A stretch of DNA of 55,540 nt, from positions 1-55,540 of the forward strand of contig JARLIY010000017.1 in NCBI GenBank assembly GCA_031291475.1, in the 5' to 3' direction. Positions 16,248 through 24,849 of the stretch are shown here, piece by piece. Position numbers and translations under genes: made by a program. Each line of letters starts with the position of its first letter. Within the stretch, counting starts at the first letter, position 1. The notes under the pieces are model-generated. The model was not told where the DNA came from and did not search any database. It worked only from the letters and a program-made list of their open reading frames with translations. This DNA comes from Xanthobacteraceae bacterium. Lineage in GTDB: Bacteria > Pseudomonadota > Alphaproteobacteria > Rhizobiales > Xanthobacteraceae.

Positions 16248-16954
16248 GCGCGCTGACGCTGTCGTGGTTTGAGGATCAAAGCCCGCGCGACATCGCGCGC
16301 TGGACAGCGGCTGCCGCGATCGTCGTCGCAATCCATGCGGCCGCTATCGCCTATTTCCTCTCCTGGCAGCAGCAGGCGGACATCGGCGGCGACGCTGAAA
16401 TCGTCACCGTGGAGCTGGCGCCGATCGACACCACGCCCGATGCCGTGGCGCGCAACGTCGCGCCCGCGCCGGAGACCATGATCGAATCCAAGACTGTGCC
16501 GACGCCGCAACAGCAAAAGCCCACGCAGGAGGTGAAGATCGAGCAGCCGCCCGACGCGTCGCCATCGATCATCCCCGAGCCGATCGCCAAGCCGCCGCAG
16601 AAGACGCAAGAGGTCCAGCCGCCGGCGCCGCGCACGGCCGAGCAGGTCAAGGGCGGCGCGCCGTCCATCGATCCGTCATGGCGGACGAGCCTGGTGCGGC
16701 AATTGCAGCGCTACAAGCGTTACCCGCCGGCGGCACTGACGCGCAGCGAGCAGGGAATCGTGCTGTTGAGCTTCAGCCTCGACCGCGGCGGCCATGTGCT
16801 CGCGCACCGCATCGCCAAGAGTTCCGGCTATGCGGAACTCGACGACGAGGCGATGAAGATGATCGTGCGTGCGGAGCCGCTGCCGCCGTTCCCGGCGAGC
16901 ATGCCGCAGACGCGGCTCGAACTGACCGTGCCGATCCGCTTTTCTCTACAGTGA
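16244..16954 (+). CDS. tonB: Energy transducer TonB
   Basis: The 236-residue protein has one N-terminal membrane anchor (AAAIVVAIHAAAIAYFL), a proline-rich spacer rich in P/E/K/Q (about residues 85-145) and a C-terminal TonB_C domain. That domain includes SWRTSLVRQLQRYKRYPPAAL, GIVLLSFSLDRGGHVL, SSGYAELDDEAMKM and VPIRFSL. It carries energy from ExbBD to outer-membrane receptors for siderophores, heme or cobalamin. Cobalamin demand is plausible given the two B12-dependent enzymes in this window, but nothing here ties this TonB to B12. It is the last gene of the exbB-exbD-tonB operon. Confidence 0.94.
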   Translation: MSALTLSWFEDQSPRDIARWTAAAAIVVAIHAAAIAYFLSWQQQADIGGDAEIVTVELAPIDTTPDAVARNVAPAPETMIESKTVPTPQQQKPTQEVKIEQPPDASPSIIPEPIAKPPQKTQEVQPPAPRTAEQVKGGAPSIDPSWRTSLVRQLQRYKRYPPAALTRSEQGIVLLSFSLDRGGHVLAHRIAKSSGYAELDDEAMKMIVRAEPLPPFPASMPQTRLELTVPIRFSLQ

Positions 16955-16959
16955 CGGAT

Positions 16960-17289
16960 TCAGTTGCCGTTGCCGAGCGGCATGGCATACGGGTTCGGGG
17001 GTGGATTGTTGAAACCGCTGCCCTGGAACCGATTGAACGGCGAATAAGGCGAATACTGGCCCGGGCCCGGCTGCGCGCCGAACTGCACCGTCGGACCATT
17101 CGGACCGAGCAGTTGCGTGCCGCCTTGGCCGAAATTCTTGACCTGATCGTCCGGATCGGCAAACCTCGAACCGCCCTGATTGGCGTTGAGATTTTCCTGG
17201 GTGAAAGCCCGGGCCGGGGGCGCGGTCAACGCGACCACGGCAATCCCCAGTGCCAACGCTGCGAAAGGAAGCTGCGTCCATCGAAGCAT
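16960..17289 (-). CDS. Small exported hypothetical protein, Gly/Pro/Asn-rich
   Basis: The 109-residue protein has a clear signal peptide (ALALGIAVVALTAPPARA) and a mature part of low complexity rich in G, P, N, Q and F. It contains FTQENLNANQGGSRFADPDDQVKNF, in which a charged segment DPDDQ stands out. It has no cysteine and no recognised domain. It converges on tonB with only a five-base gap. Similar short exported proteins are seen in Bradyrhizobium relatives, but I know no function. Confidence 0.7.
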   Translation of the reverse strand: MLRWTQLPFAALALGIAVVALTAPPARAFTQENLNANQGGSRFADPDDQVKNFGQGGTQLLGPNGPTVQFGAQPGPGQYSPYSPFNRFQGSGFNNPPPNPYAMPLGNGN

Positions 17290-17426
17290 CGTGATTCCCC
17301 TTCACCGGCGCGCCCGCGAAGCGCAACGCACACGCTACGGGCACGCGACCCCCGCCGTCAAGCCGCCCATGCGTGGTAGGGTCCTACTACCGCAACGCCC
17401 TCATAAGCAAACGACAAGGAGCCACC

Positions 17427-17825
17427 ATGCGCACCAAGCCGTCACTGACATTGTCCGACGTGAAGAAAATGCTGGCTGCGGGCGAAGCCGAAGCCGTCAA
17501 GAACAAATGGGCGGTGGCGATTTCCATCGTCGACGAGGGCGGCCATCTTCTAGGCTTCCAGCGCATGGACGGCGCGGGTCCGATTTCCGCCCAGGTCGCG
17601 ACCGGCAAGGCCCTGACTTCGGCGTTGACCCGGCGCCCGAGCAAATTCTTCGAGGATCGCGTCAAGGACCGGCCGGCCTTCGTCACCTTTCCCGCCGGCG
17701 TGTTGATTCAGGGCGCGCTGCCGATCATGCAGCAGAACGAATGCGTAGGCGCCATCGGCGTATCGGGCGTGCAATCGCACGAGGACGAGCAGATCGCGCT
17801 CGCCGGCATCAACGCGCTCGGGTAG
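17427..17825 (+). CDS. Heme-binding protein, GlcG/HbpS family (DUF336)
   Basis: Translation from the ATG at 17427 (AAGGAGCC upstream) gives 132 residues of the family's usual size. Typical segments are AVAISIVDEGGHLLGFQRMDGAGP, a K-A-LTSALTRRPS helix, FVTFPAGVLIQGALPI and GAIGVSGVQSHEDEQIALAGI. The family includes GlcG of glycolate clusters and the heme-binding HbpS. No signal peptide is seen, so it is probably cytoplasmic. The gene stands alone, so its partner pathway is unknown. Confidence 0.88.
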   Translation: MRTKPSLTLSDVKKMLAAGEAEAVKNKWAVAISIVDEGGHLLGFQRMDGAGPISAQVATGKALTSALTRRPSKFFEDRVKDRPAFVTFPAGVLIQGALPIMQQNECVGAIGVSGVQSHEDEQIALAGINALG

Positions 17826-17843
17826 CCGCTCCCGAGCTGCAGC

Positions 17844-18560
17844 TCAGCAATCAAGCTCCTTGAAGTAGCGGTAGATGCCCCATTGCGAGAATGGGATGCG
17901 GCGCTTCGAAGCCATATAGGCTTTGACGCGCGGCCGTTTGGCGACGCGGTCGTGCAGCGCGATCAATCCGGGGATTTTTCTCTCGAAACGCTTCATGCGT
18001 TTGGGGAAGGCATAGCGCAAGCCTTCGACGATCTGGAACAGCGACAGATCGATGTATGTGAGCCGGGGGCCGACCAAATATTTGCCGCCGTTGTTTTGCA
18101 GCACGCGCTCGAAATAGCCCAAAAATTTCGGCACGCGATAGCGCCAGAAATCCTTGGCGCGCCGCTTCGCCGCCGGCCGCTGCTCCTCGTAATAGAGCCA
18201 GCTCGTGATCGGATGATGGGTGTCGTGGATCTCGACCACGAGATCGGTGACGGTGAGTTGCAATTGGTTCAGCCACAGCCGGCTCGCCTCGTCACGCGGC
18301 GCAAGCTTCAGATGCGGCCCGAGATAAAACAGGATGTTCGCGGTTTGGGCGATGACGAGCTTGCCGGCCTTGAGGAAAGGCGGCGCAAAAGGCGGCCGCG
18401 CGGCGCGCTTGTCTTCGATGATCTTCATCATCGCCGGCACGCCGGCCTTGCCGTATTTGCGCGCGACATCGACGTAGTCGGCGTCTGCCTCTTCCAGCGC
18501 CAGGCGGACGAATTCGCCGCGGCCCTGGACGGTCGGATGGTAATAAAGTTCGTAGCGCAT
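17844..18560 (-). CDS. Glutathione S-transferase, sigma/alpha-like
   Basis: The 238-residue protein starts MRYELYYHPTVQGRGEFVRLALEEA, the class with a catalytic Tyr and the Q-G-R-G-E motif, followed by FLKAGKLVIAQTANILFYLG (cis-Pro region and Q-T glutathione contact). The C-terminal domain has VVEIHDTHHPI, KYLVGPRLTYIDLSLFQIVEGL and a basic C-terminal extension (KAYMASKRRIPFSQW). It is convergent with the GlcG-like gene. The substrate is unknown. Confidence 0.9.
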   Translation of the reverse strand: MRYELYYHPTVQGRGEFVRLALEEADADYVDVARKYGKAGVPAMMKIIEDKRAARPPFAPPFLKAGKLVIAQTANILFYLGPHLKLAPRDEASRLWLNQLQLTVTDLVVEIHDTHHPITSWLYYEEQRPAAKRRAKDFWRYRVPKFLGYFERVLQNNGGKYLVGPRLTYIDLSLFQIVEGLRYAFPKRMKRFERKIPGLIALHDRVAKRPRVKAYMASKRRIPFSQWGIYRYFKELDC

Positions 18561-18605
18561 GGCTCACCTTTCTCTTTGGGAGGCTAGCCGCCGCGCCGCC
18601 CACGG

Positions 18606-18983
18606 TCACGTCCGCATCGCCGCCCAAATGCCGGCGCAAAATCCGTTTGACACCCGACCGCGCCATGTGCCGGCACCGCGCATCGTCGTCAGCCGTCCGG
18701 AGGCCACGGCATAACTTGAGCCGCTTGTGACCCGCACGAAAGCGGCGCCGTTCGATCCGACGCGTCCGGTGACGTTCGCGCCGATGCCGTCATAGACAAT
18801 GACCCCATTCACGATTTGCCCGCTGAGGCGGTAGGACTGATCGCACGGGCCGGACCTGGTATAGATGACGAGGCTCCAAGCACCGTCATATCTCGTCGCC
18901 GCGAGCGCATCTGAGGCCGGCGTCAGCGCCGCTGCGGCAAATATTGCAACGAGTAATATCACTACGGTCGCTTTGCGGATCAT
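18606..18983 (-). CDS. Exported hypothetical protein with two cysteines
   Basis: The 125-residue protein has a signal peptide (VVILLVAIFAAAALTPASDALA) and a mature domain beginning TRYDGAWSLVIYTRSGPCDQSYRL. It continues with VTGRVGSNGAAFVRVTSGSSYAVASGRL and ends GTWRGRVSNGFCAGIWAAMR. The pattern of short beta strands and one likely disulfide suggests a small periplasmic lipocalin-like or beta-barrel domain, which is inference. Homologues with the YDGxW opening are frequent in Bradyrhizobium relatives. Confidence 0.75.
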   Translation of the reverse strand: MIRKATVVILLVAIFAAAALTPASDALAATRYDGAWSLVIYTRSGPCDQSYRLSGQIVNGVIVYDGIGANVTGRVGSNGAAFVRVTSGSSYAVASGRLTTMRGAGTWRGRVSNGFCAGIWAAMRT

Positions 18984-19138
18984 GATCGCCCCTCATGCCT
19001 AGCGGCGTCCGTCAGGCGCCTGAATCTGTGAAATTTACCGAATCATAGTCTCTCTTTAAAGGCACGGCCATTTAGTGTTTCACGAGGCCACCGGCGCGGT
19101 CCACGGACTCGTGGAGCGGCAAAAGCGGCCATCCCTAA

Positions 19139-19543
19139 TTACCTACCGCCGCCTTGGTATTGGGCGTCGGTCACCGGCTCCAGCCAGTCCACATGTTTGC
19201 CGTCGAGCGCCTCGTGGATGGCGACATGGACCATGGTCGTCGCCGGCCCGGCGCCGTGCCAGTGTTTCTCATGCGGCGGAATCCACACCACGTCGCCGGC
19301 GCGTACTTCGCGTACCGGCCCGCCCCAGGTCTGCACCTGCCCGGTGCCGGAGACGATATAGAGCGTCTGCCCGAGCGGATGCGTGTGCCAATTGGTGCGC
19401 GCCCCCGGCTCGAAGCGCACGGTGGTTGCCCGCACTCGCGCCGGCGCCGGCGCTTCCACGATCGGGTCCTGCCAGACCGTTCCGGTGAACCATTCGGCCT
19501 TGGCGCGGCGCGAAGGCGCCGAGCCGCAAGGGTGGATATCCAT
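19139..19543 (-). CDS. Cupin-domain protein
   Basis: Starting at the ATG at 19543 (GGAGAGGA upstream), the 134-residue product contains a single cupin. Motif 1, GARTNWHTHPLGQTLYIVSGTG, has the metal ligands H-x-H and E/Q-equivalent, and motif 2 is AGDVVWIPPHEKHWHGAGP. This is the subfamily with an N-terminal WFTGTVWQDP strand, which includes manganese-dependent hydroxynitrile-lyase-like and carboxymuconolactone-decarboxylase-associated cupins. The function is uncertain. The gene stands alone. Confidence 0.88.
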   Translation of the reverse strand: MDIHPCGSAPSRRAKAEWFTGTVWQDPIVEAPAPARVRATTVRFEPGARTNWHTHPLGQTLYIVSGTGQVQTWGGPVREVRAGDVVWIPPHEKHWHGAGPATTMVHVAIHEALDGKHVDWLEPVTDAQYQGGGR

Positions 19544-19726
19544 GGTGCTTCCTCTCCTACACAGGCCCGAGGCGCGTGGGCGCGACCGGCGCTCGGCATA
19601 GTAAGATAATGGAAATCCCCCCGCGATACGCTTCCCTTCGACCACGGCGCCGCAAGAAGGTCGCAGTCGGCCGCTAGCCCGCTGTATGATGTAGGCGCGT
19701 AACCTGGGGACGGGACATTGGGGCCG

Positions 19727-19891
19727 ATGCCGACAATCGGGCGCATGGCCGGAGAGCAAAGCTTGCGGCTTCTCACCGTGGTCGCTTTGGCGCTGTCGCT
19801 CGGCGCCTGCTCGAAATGCGACGTGATGCCCTGGCACCGCGATTCCGCCCCGGCCCCGCAGTCTTGCCACGACGGACCGGCGGCGAAGTAA
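19727..19891 (+). CDS. Small lipoprotein, about 50 residues
   Basis: A short frame encodes 54 residues from the ATG at 19727 or 48 from the ATG at 19745. A hydrophobic segment LLTVVALALSLGACSK ends in a good lipobox (L-G-A-C), followed by a short mature part with three further cysteines or charged residues (CDVMPWHRDS, QSCHDGP). It ends TAA, three bases before the cckA stop on the other strand. A G-rich GGGGCC lies just before 19727. Small lipoproteins of this form occur in Hyphomicrobiales; the role is unknown. It falls below common length cut-offs. Confidence 0.65.
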   Translation: MPTIGRMAGEQSLRLLTVVALALSLGACSKCDVMPWHRDSAPAPQSCHDGPAAK

Positions 19892-19894
19892 CGA

Positions 19895-22492
19895 TCACGC
19901 CGCGAGTGTTTCCTTCACCGCGGCGACGAGTTGCTTGAGCGTGAACGGCTTGGGCAGGAAAGCGAACTGCCCATGCTCGGGCAGGCTTTTCTGGAACGCA
20001 TCCTCGGCGTAACCGGAGACGAAAATAATCTTCAACCCGGGATTGCGGATGCGCAATTCGCGCGCGAGCGTCGGCCCGTCCATTTCCGGCATGACCACAT
20101 CGGAGACCACGAGGTCGACCGGTTTGGCGGATTTCTCCAGCACGTCGATCGCCTCGACGCCGTTGCCGGCTTCGAGCACGGTATAGCCGCGCGAGGCAAG
20201 CCCGCGGGCATTGAGCGCACGCAAGCCCTCCTCGTCCTCCACCAACAAGATCGTGCCCTCGCCGGTGAGATCGGCGCCCGCCGCATTGGCCGCGCGTTTG
20301 ACCTGGTCGGCAGCGGCGAGCGTGCCGGAGATCGCCGGCGCCTCCAGCTCGGCGGCGCTCTCCGCTGCCTCCTGCGCGCTGGCGATATGCCGCGGCAGGA
20401 AGATGCGAAAGGTCGTGCCCTCATGCAGCACGGAATCGACGTAAACGAAGCCGCCGGTCTGTTTGATGATGCCGTAAACCGTGGAGAGGCCAAGCCCTGT
20501 GCCCTTGCCGACCTCCTTGGTCGAGAAAAACGGATCGAAGATCTTGTCGAGGATCGCGTCGGGGATGCCGGTGCCGGTGTCGCCGACTTCGACCAGCACG
20601 TAATCGGCCGCGGGCATGCCCTTGGCGTGATAGCGCTCGCACTCTCTCGCCGCGACATTCGTGGTCCGCAAGGTCAGCCGGCCGCCCTCGGGCATGGCGT
20701 CGCGGGCGTTGACGGCGAGGTTTACGATCACCTGCTCCAATTGCGAGATATCGACCTTGACCGGCCACAGATCGCGGCCGTGCACGACCTCGAGCGTAAC
20801 CTTCTCGCCGATCAGCCGGCGCAGCAGCATGGTGAGATCGTTCAACACCTCGCCGAGATCGAGCACCTGCGGGCGCAGCGTCTGCTTGCGCGAAAAGGCG
20901 AGCAGGTGCCGCACCAGGCTCGCCGCCCGGTTGGCGTTCTGCTTGATTTGCATGATGTCGCCGAACGACGGATCGGTCGGCTTGTGGGCGTTGAGCAGAA
21001 AGTCGGTCGCCATGATGATGGCGGAGAGCACGTTGTTGAAATCGTGGGCGATGCCGCCGGCGAGCTGGCCGACTAGCTCCATTTTCTGCTGCTGGTTGAG
21101 CTTGGTCTCGAGCTCGCGCTGCGCCGTGGTCTCCAGCGCATAGACGATGGCCGCTTCCTGGTCGCGCTCTTCCTCCTCGACCGCGGTCACGTAGAAGCGC
21201 GCGAAGCGCTCGCCCTCGGCGAGCGCGGCATCGACCGGCGCGATGTCGCTGCGGCCCCGCGCCGCTTGCGCGATGGCGGCTTCCAGAGCGCCCCGGTCGC
21301 GTTCGGCGATGACCGCGCCGATCGAGCGGTCGCCGCTTTCGATGCTCAGCACGTTGTGAAACAGCCGCGCGAACAGCGGATTGGTGCGCACGATGCCGCC
21401 GTCGCGGTCCACGGTCGCGATCGCCATTGGCGTATTGTGGAAGAAGCGCATAAAGCGGATTTCCGCCGCGCGTTGCGGATCAGTGCCGTTGTCGCGGGCG
21501 CGATTGATGACCAAAGTTCGCGAAGCGCTGGGAGCGCCGTCGGCGCCGAAGGCGAGCTTGTGAAACAGGCGGACCGGCAGCGTGCCGCCGCTGCGGGTCT
21601 TCAGGTCGAGGTCGAGCACCTCGGTCTTGATCTCGCCCGGAGCGGCACGCAAAGTCGTCAGCAGCGCGGCGCCGTCGCCGGCAACGAGGTCGGCAAGCTT
21701 CAAGCCGCCGGAGCCGACCTGGGCGAGGTCCTGGTCGAGCCAATTGGCGAGCGTAGCGTTGAGATAAATGACGTCGCCCTTGGCATCGACGGAAAAAAAG
21801 CCAGCCGGGGCGTGATCGAGATAATCGACGGCGTGCTGCAATTCCTGAAAGACATTCTCCTGCCGCTCGCGCTCGCGCGTCACGTCGGAGATCGACCAGA
21901 CGGTGAGGCGGCGCGCGCGGGCACCATCGCCGAGGGGCCGCACACGTAGCCGCAGCCAGCGCGCCGGGCGGCCTTTGGTCGCGGCGACGCGCACCTCCTC
22001 CTGCAAGCGCTTGCCCTCTCGCGCCGCCTTGAGCAGCCGGTAGATCGCCTCGGAGGCGTCGACGTCGCCGATGAAGACCCGCTCGACCGGCCGCATGTCG
22101 TGGGCGTCCGCGGCGTCGATGAGATCGAGATACGCCGCGTTGGCATAAATGACGCCGCCGTCGCCGTCGGTGACGAGGATGCCGTCGAACGCGTCATCGA
22201 CAAGCGATTTGATCAGCGGGTTGACCGGCGCCGCCGTCGAGGGGCGCAGGATGCCGGCGGCAAGCGCAAACAGCGAGAATACGCCGACCGTGGCGAACAC
22301 CGCGAGGAAGACGAGGATGTAGGGCTCGGCGCTGCCATGGCGGAGCAGCATGAAGGCTGCCGCGGCGGCGACCAGCACGCCCGCAACCAAGAGCACCAGC
22401 ACGATACTGCCGGCGCCGGACGCCGCGGCGCTGCGGTCGACCGACTCGCGCGTGGAACCGGCGGAGCTCCTGGTGATGCCGTGTATCGTCAT
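19895..22492 (-). CDS. cckA: Cell-cycle hybrid histidine kinase CckA
   Basis: The 865-residue protein has two N-terminal membrane helices (about residues 28-48 and 55-78), then PAS-like sensor domains (about 90-480). HisKA follows with [21 protein letters not shown] (phospho-accepting His), HATPase_c with GDTGTGIP and [14 protein letters not shown], and a C-terminal receiver with [15 protein letters not shown]. In alphaproteobacteria CckA passes phosphate through ChpT to CtrA and CpdR and also works as a phosphatase, setting the G1-S transition and motility. The 439-base gap upstream contains four CtrA-type boxes, so feedback control by CtrA is likely. Architecture and order match CckA; other hybrid kinases rarely have this arrangement. 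Confidence 0.95.
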   Translation of the reverse strand: MTIHGITRSSAGSTRESVDRSAAASGAGSIVLVLLVAGVLVAAAAAFMLLRHGSAEPYILVFLAVFATVGVFSLFALAAGILRPSTAAPVNPLIKSLVDDAFDGILVTDGDGGVIYANAAYLDLIDAADAHDMRPVERVFIGDVDASEAIYRLLKAAREGKRLQEEVRVAATKGRPARWLRLRVRPLGDGARARRLTVWSISDVTRERERQENVFQELQHAVDYLDHAPAGFFSVDAKGDVIYLNATLANWLDQDLAQVGSGGLKLADLVAGDGAALLTTLRAAPGEIKTEVLDLDLKTRSGGTLPVRLFHKLAFGADGAPSASRTLVINRARDNGTDPQRAAEIRFMRFFHNTPMAIATVDRDGGIVRTNPLFARLFHNVLSIESGDRSIGAVIAERDRGALEAAIAQAARGRSDIAPVDAALAEGERFARFYVTAVEEEERDQEAAIVYALETTAQRELETKLNQQQKMELVGQLAGGIAHDFNNVLSAIIMATDFLLNAHKPTDPSFGDIMQIKQNANRAASLVRHLLAFSRKQTLRPQVLDLGEVLNDLTMLLRRLIGEKVTLEVVHGRDLWPVKVDISQLEQVIVNLAVNARDAMPEGGRLTLRTTNVAARECERYHAKGMPAADYVLVEVGDTGTGIPDAILDKIFDPFFSTKEVGKGTGLGLSTVYGIIKQTGGFVYVDSVLHEGTTFRIFLPRHIASAQEAAESAAELEAPAISGTLAAADQVKRAANAAGADLTGEGTILLVEDEEGLRALNARGLASRGYTVLEAGNGVEAIDVLEKSAKPVDLVVSDVVMPEMDGPTLARELRIRNPGLKIIFVSGYAEDAFQKSLPEHGQFAFLPKPFTLKQLVAAVKETLAA

Positions 22493-22730
22493 CCCTGCCT
22501 TTAGTGATTTGCCGGTTCGCCCTCAGTGCCCCGGGTGCGATTGCCGCGCAAGAGGCTTTGCGCGCATTTCACAGCCGCCGGGCGGGGACGGCAGCGGGGT
22601 TCTCGACCGCGGCAATGTCGCTGTTCGGCGATCGCGCCGGCGTCTCTTTCGCGCCCACGTCCGGGTGCGCGCCGCCAGTGGCGCGCGGATTTTCGGATGG
22701 GGCACTGGGCAGACTTTGCCCGGGCCATGG

Positions 22731-22785
22731 TTAATGGCCGGTTAAGCCCGGTCTGGGCCCGCTTTTGCCATTAAACCGCCGTTTA
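22731..22785. promoter_or_regulatory. Two CtrA-type boxes on the cckA side of the cckA-fliO gap
   Basis: TTAA-TGGCCGG-TTAA (22731-22745) is a perfect TTAA-N7-TTAA CtrA site. TTAA-ACCGCCG-TTTACC (22771-22787) differs by one base in its second half. The first overlaps the inverted repeat GGCCAT-GGTTA-ATGGCC. They lie about 240-290 bases upstream of the cckA start. The whole gap 22493-22931 contains no gene. Confidence 0.7.
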
Positions 22786-22834
22786 CCATAGAAATGCTGC
22801 AGCTTGGGGATCGGGCCGTAAATCGCCCGCGACG

Positions 22835-22882
22835 TTAGATTTTTGTTAGTATTCGCTGCGGCGAATGTTAGCGCGCCGTTAA
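22835..22882. promoter_or_regulatory. Two helically phased CtrA-like boxes on the fliO side
   Basis: TTAG-ATTTTTG-TTAG (22835-22849) and TTAG-CGCGCCG-TTAA (22868-22882) flank a 16-bp palindrome, ATTCGC-TGCG-GCGAAT (22851-22866). The GTTAG/GTTAA units start at 22834, 22845, 22867 and 22878, so spacings are 11, 22 and 11 bases, which places all on one face of the helix. They lie 50-97 bases upstream of the fliO ATG. Confidence 0.6.
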
Positions 22883-22931
22883 CCATTGGGATAGCGGCGA
22901 GCCGCAGCGTCGATACGGGGAGTAAGGGCGA

Positions 22932-23828
22932 ATGTTCGATCTGTTTGGCGCGGAAATGCCACTCGCCGTGCGCTTCTTCTTGGCATTCCTCATCGTACTG
23001 GGATTGATCGGCGTAGCCGCATGGGCGGTGCGCCGGTTCGGCAGCGCGCGGCTCAGTGGCGCAGCGCGCGGACGCCAGCCGCGGCTTGCGGTGATCGATT
23101 ACGCCAGCGTCGATGCACGCCGCCGGCTCATTCTCGTCCGCCGCGACAATATCGAGCACCTGGTGATGATCGGCGGGCCGACCGACGTGGTCGTTGAAGC
23201 CAACATCGTGCGCGCGGTGCCGGCGCGCGACGTCGCCGCGGCACGCCCGGCGCCTGCACCGGAAATCCTGCCGCGCGCCATTCCTTTGCCGGAAGCCGCT
23301 TCGAACGGCTCGGCCGGTTCCTGGCCGCTTCAGCCGGAATCGCCAATTCCCATGCCATCGCCGCGCCCGCAACGCGAGGTGCTGTCCGCACTCGCCGACG
23401 ATCTTGCAGCGCATCCGGTACCGCCGGTCGCCCCGGCCCCCGCGGCCTCTCCGGCCGCGCCGGTCCCGCCGCGTAATCGCCCCGCGCCGACGCTGCGAGC
23501 CGAGCGGCGCGTGCCGGCACCGCCGGCCGATAGCGAGGCGTCCGACCTCGCCGATCAAAGCCTCGCGGAAATGGCGCAGCGCCTCGAAGCTGCGTTGCGC
23601 AAGCCCAAAGTTGGCGAGCCTCGCGAAGCGTCGGCAGCTGCTGCACCCGCGCCGGCTACCGAGGCAGAGACTGCGGCCGCGTCTCCCGTCCCGCCGCCGC
23701 TCGCTCCGCGTCCAGTTGAAGCAAAGCCCGCGCGCGCCGACGCCAAGCCTAAGGACAGCAGCAAGGTCTACGACACGCTCGAACAGGAAATGGCGAACCT
23801 GTTAGGCCGCCCGTCCGGCAAGAGCTGA
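22932..23828 (+). CDS. Flagellar biosynthesis protein FliO-like, with long Ala/Pro tail
   Basis: The 298-residue protein has one N-terminal membrane helix (LAVRFFLAFLIVLGLIGVAAWAV) followed by a FliO domain (about residues 35-100). That domain contains RLAVIDYASVDARRRLILVRRDNIEHLVMIGGPTDVVVE, the strands typical of FliO/YscJ-adjacent family members. The remaining 190 residues are low-complexity Ala/Pro/Arg with a short C-terminal amphipathic helix (YDTLEQEMANLLGRPSGKS). FliO assists assembly of the FliPQR flagellar export gate. It stands apart from any flagellar cluster here but has CtrA-like sites upstream, as flagellar genes do in this class. Similar FliO-domain proteins may act outside flagella. 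Confidence 0.8.
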   Translation: MFDLFGAEMPLAVRFFLAFLIVLGLIGVAAWAVRRFGSARLSGAARGRQPRLAVIDYASVDARRRLILVRRDNIEHLVMIGGPTDVVVEANIVRAVPARDVAAARPAPAPEILPRAIPLPEAASNGSAGSWPLQPESPIPMPSPRPQREVLSALADDLAAHPVPPVAPAPAASPAAPVPPRNRPAPTLRAERRVPAPPADSEASDLADQSLAEMAQRLEAALRKPKVGEPREASAAAAPAPATEAETAAASPVPPPLAPRPVEAKPARADAKPKDSSKVYDTLEQEMANLLGRPSGKS

Positions 23829-23922
23829 TTCAAGGCTCGATTATCTCTTCTTCCGATGCCAGGCGAAGTGAGCGGCGAGTGGCGAAGTCGTTCGCCCTGT
23901 TCGCTGCTCGTTATCCGCCAGC

Positions 23923-23947
23923 GGAACTCACGGCAATCAGCGGCGTT
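23923..23947 (+). promoter_or_regulatory. EcfG-type general stress promoter
   Basis: GGAAC (23923-23927) and CGTT (23944-23947) are separated by 16 bases, an exact match to the alphaproteobacterial EcfG consensus GGAAC-N16/17-CGTT. The site is 35 bases upstream of the start codon of the helical stress-type protein at 23982 and on the same strand. Confidence 0.75.
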
Positions 23948-23981
23948 AGTCCGCACAGACCTGCTGAGGAGGATCCGTGCG

Positions 23982-24341
23982 ATGTCCGGCTCATCGAGAT
24001 ATACGCGAGCGATTTCCGCCGAGGTGGGTGAAATCGAGCGGCGCCTGCGCCTCATCGAAAATGACTTGCGAAAAATCGGCGGGCGCGCTTCCGCCAACGC
24101 CAAGGACACGGCCGAAGGGCTCGGCGACGCCATCGCGGCGGCATTGTTCGGCTGGGGCGACCGGTTCCGGCAAAGCGCGGCCTTGCTCGGCGATCAATCG
24201 GCAAGCCTTGGGAAGAATGCGGCCAAGCTCGGCACCAATGCGTTGAGCCGGGTCACCGAAGAGACCGGACAGCATCCGTTGTTTGCGCTTGCGGTTGCCG
24301 TCGACGTCCTTATCGGTGTCGCCAGCCGCGGCCGAGACTAG
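23982..24341 (+). CDS. Small YqjD/ElaB-like helical membrane-anchored protein
   Basis: The ATG at 23982 follows GAGGAGGATC. The 119-residue product has long amphipathic helices (AEVGEIERRLRLIENDLRKIGG, then AEGLGDAIAAALFGWGDRF). It ends with a hydrophobic segment, HPLFALAVAVDVLIGVASRGRD, that resembles the C-terminal anchor of YqjD/ElaB proteins. Such proteins are stress-induced and may tether ribosomes to the membrane in stationary phase. The EcfG promoter just upstream supports a stress role. Earlier in-frame codons are implausible because they overlap the promoter. Confidence 0.75.
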   Translation: MSGSSRYTRAISAEVGEIERRLRLIENDLRKIGGRASANAKDTAEGLGDAIAAALFGWGDRFRQSAALLGDQSASLGKNAAKLGTNALSRVTEETGQHPLFALAVAVDVLIGVASRGRD

Positions 24342-24389
24342 AACATCGCTACGCTGGCGCATCAGCGCGCCGCCATTGACCCACCCGGC

Positions 24390-24683
24390 TCACAGCGGCC
24401 GGTGCATCCGCCCCAAGAGCCATCCGAGACCGAGCGCGATCGCGGCTGCGGTGTAGGGCTGCGTCTCGATAGTGTTGCGGATCGCCTTTTCGAACGACCC
24501 GGCAGTCTTGTGCGCGTCGCTGCTCGCCGTATCGGCGACGTCGGCGGCGCTGTCGCGCGCCTGGCCGTACACGTCCTGCGCGGCATCGGTGATGGCATCG
24601 GCCACGCCGCTCGCCTGCCTTTTGGCGTCGCCGAGCGCGCGATTGAAATCGGTGGTTTTCGTCGACGTTTGGGCCTGGGCCAT
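24390..24683 (-). CDS. DUF883 (YqjD/ElaB) family protein
   Basis: The 97-residue protein is an Ala-rich amphipathic helix (AKRQASGVADAITDAAQDVYGQARDSAADVA) ending in a glycine-zipper anchor, TQPYTAAAIALGLGWLLGRMHRPL, the signature of DUF883 proteins such as ElaB and YqjD. The E. coli members attach ribosomes to the inner membrane in stationary phase. It is convergent with the similar protein at 23982, and the two may work together. An EcfG-like promoter lies upstream at 24713-24738. Confidence 0.88.
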   Translation of the reverse strand: MAQAQTSTKTTDFNRALGDAKRQASGVADAITDAAQDVYGQARDSAADVADTASSDAHKTAGSFEKAIRNTIETQPYTAAAIALGLGWLLGRMHRPL

Positions 24684-24712
24684 GGTCTCCCTCTGATGCG
24701 GTTAGAGGGATA

Positions 24713-24738
24713 AACGCACGACCCTGCGTTCGGGTTCG
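24713..24738 (-). promoter_or_regulatory. EcfG-like promoter (one mismatch) for the DUF883 gene
   Basis: Read on the minus strand, CGAAC (24738-24734) and CGTT (24716-24713) are 17 bases apart. This differs from GGAAC-N17-CGTT only in the first base and lies 30 bases upstream of the DUF883 start codon. Confidence 0.5.
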
Positions 24739-24808
24739 GCCAGTGGACAAAAATTCTAACGCGCCGGCGTAGCCGCGGGCGATTTCCGCGCCGCTAGCGC
24801 CCGATGAT

Positions 24809-24849
24809 GCGCGGCCCCCGACGGCGCTCCGCCGAGGACCGCGCTTTTT
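24809..24849. terminator. Strong hairpin with T-tract beside the histidine-rich gene
   Basis: GCGCGG (24809-24814) and CCGCGC (24839-24844) close a long imperfect stem with an inner CGGCG-CTC-CGCCG, followed by TTTTT. The T-tract serves plus-strand transcripts. For the minus-strand histidine-rich gene the hairpin directly follows the stop, preceded by an A-tract, as in two-way terminators. Confidence 0.6.

Noticed and set aside
1256..18560. Either GST as the missing maleylpyruvate isomerase of the ring-cleavage operon
   Set aside because: Both lie outside the operon and on separate transcripts. Their active-site motifs point to YfcG/Nu-like and sigma/alpha-like classes, not to the zeta or DinB-type isomerases.
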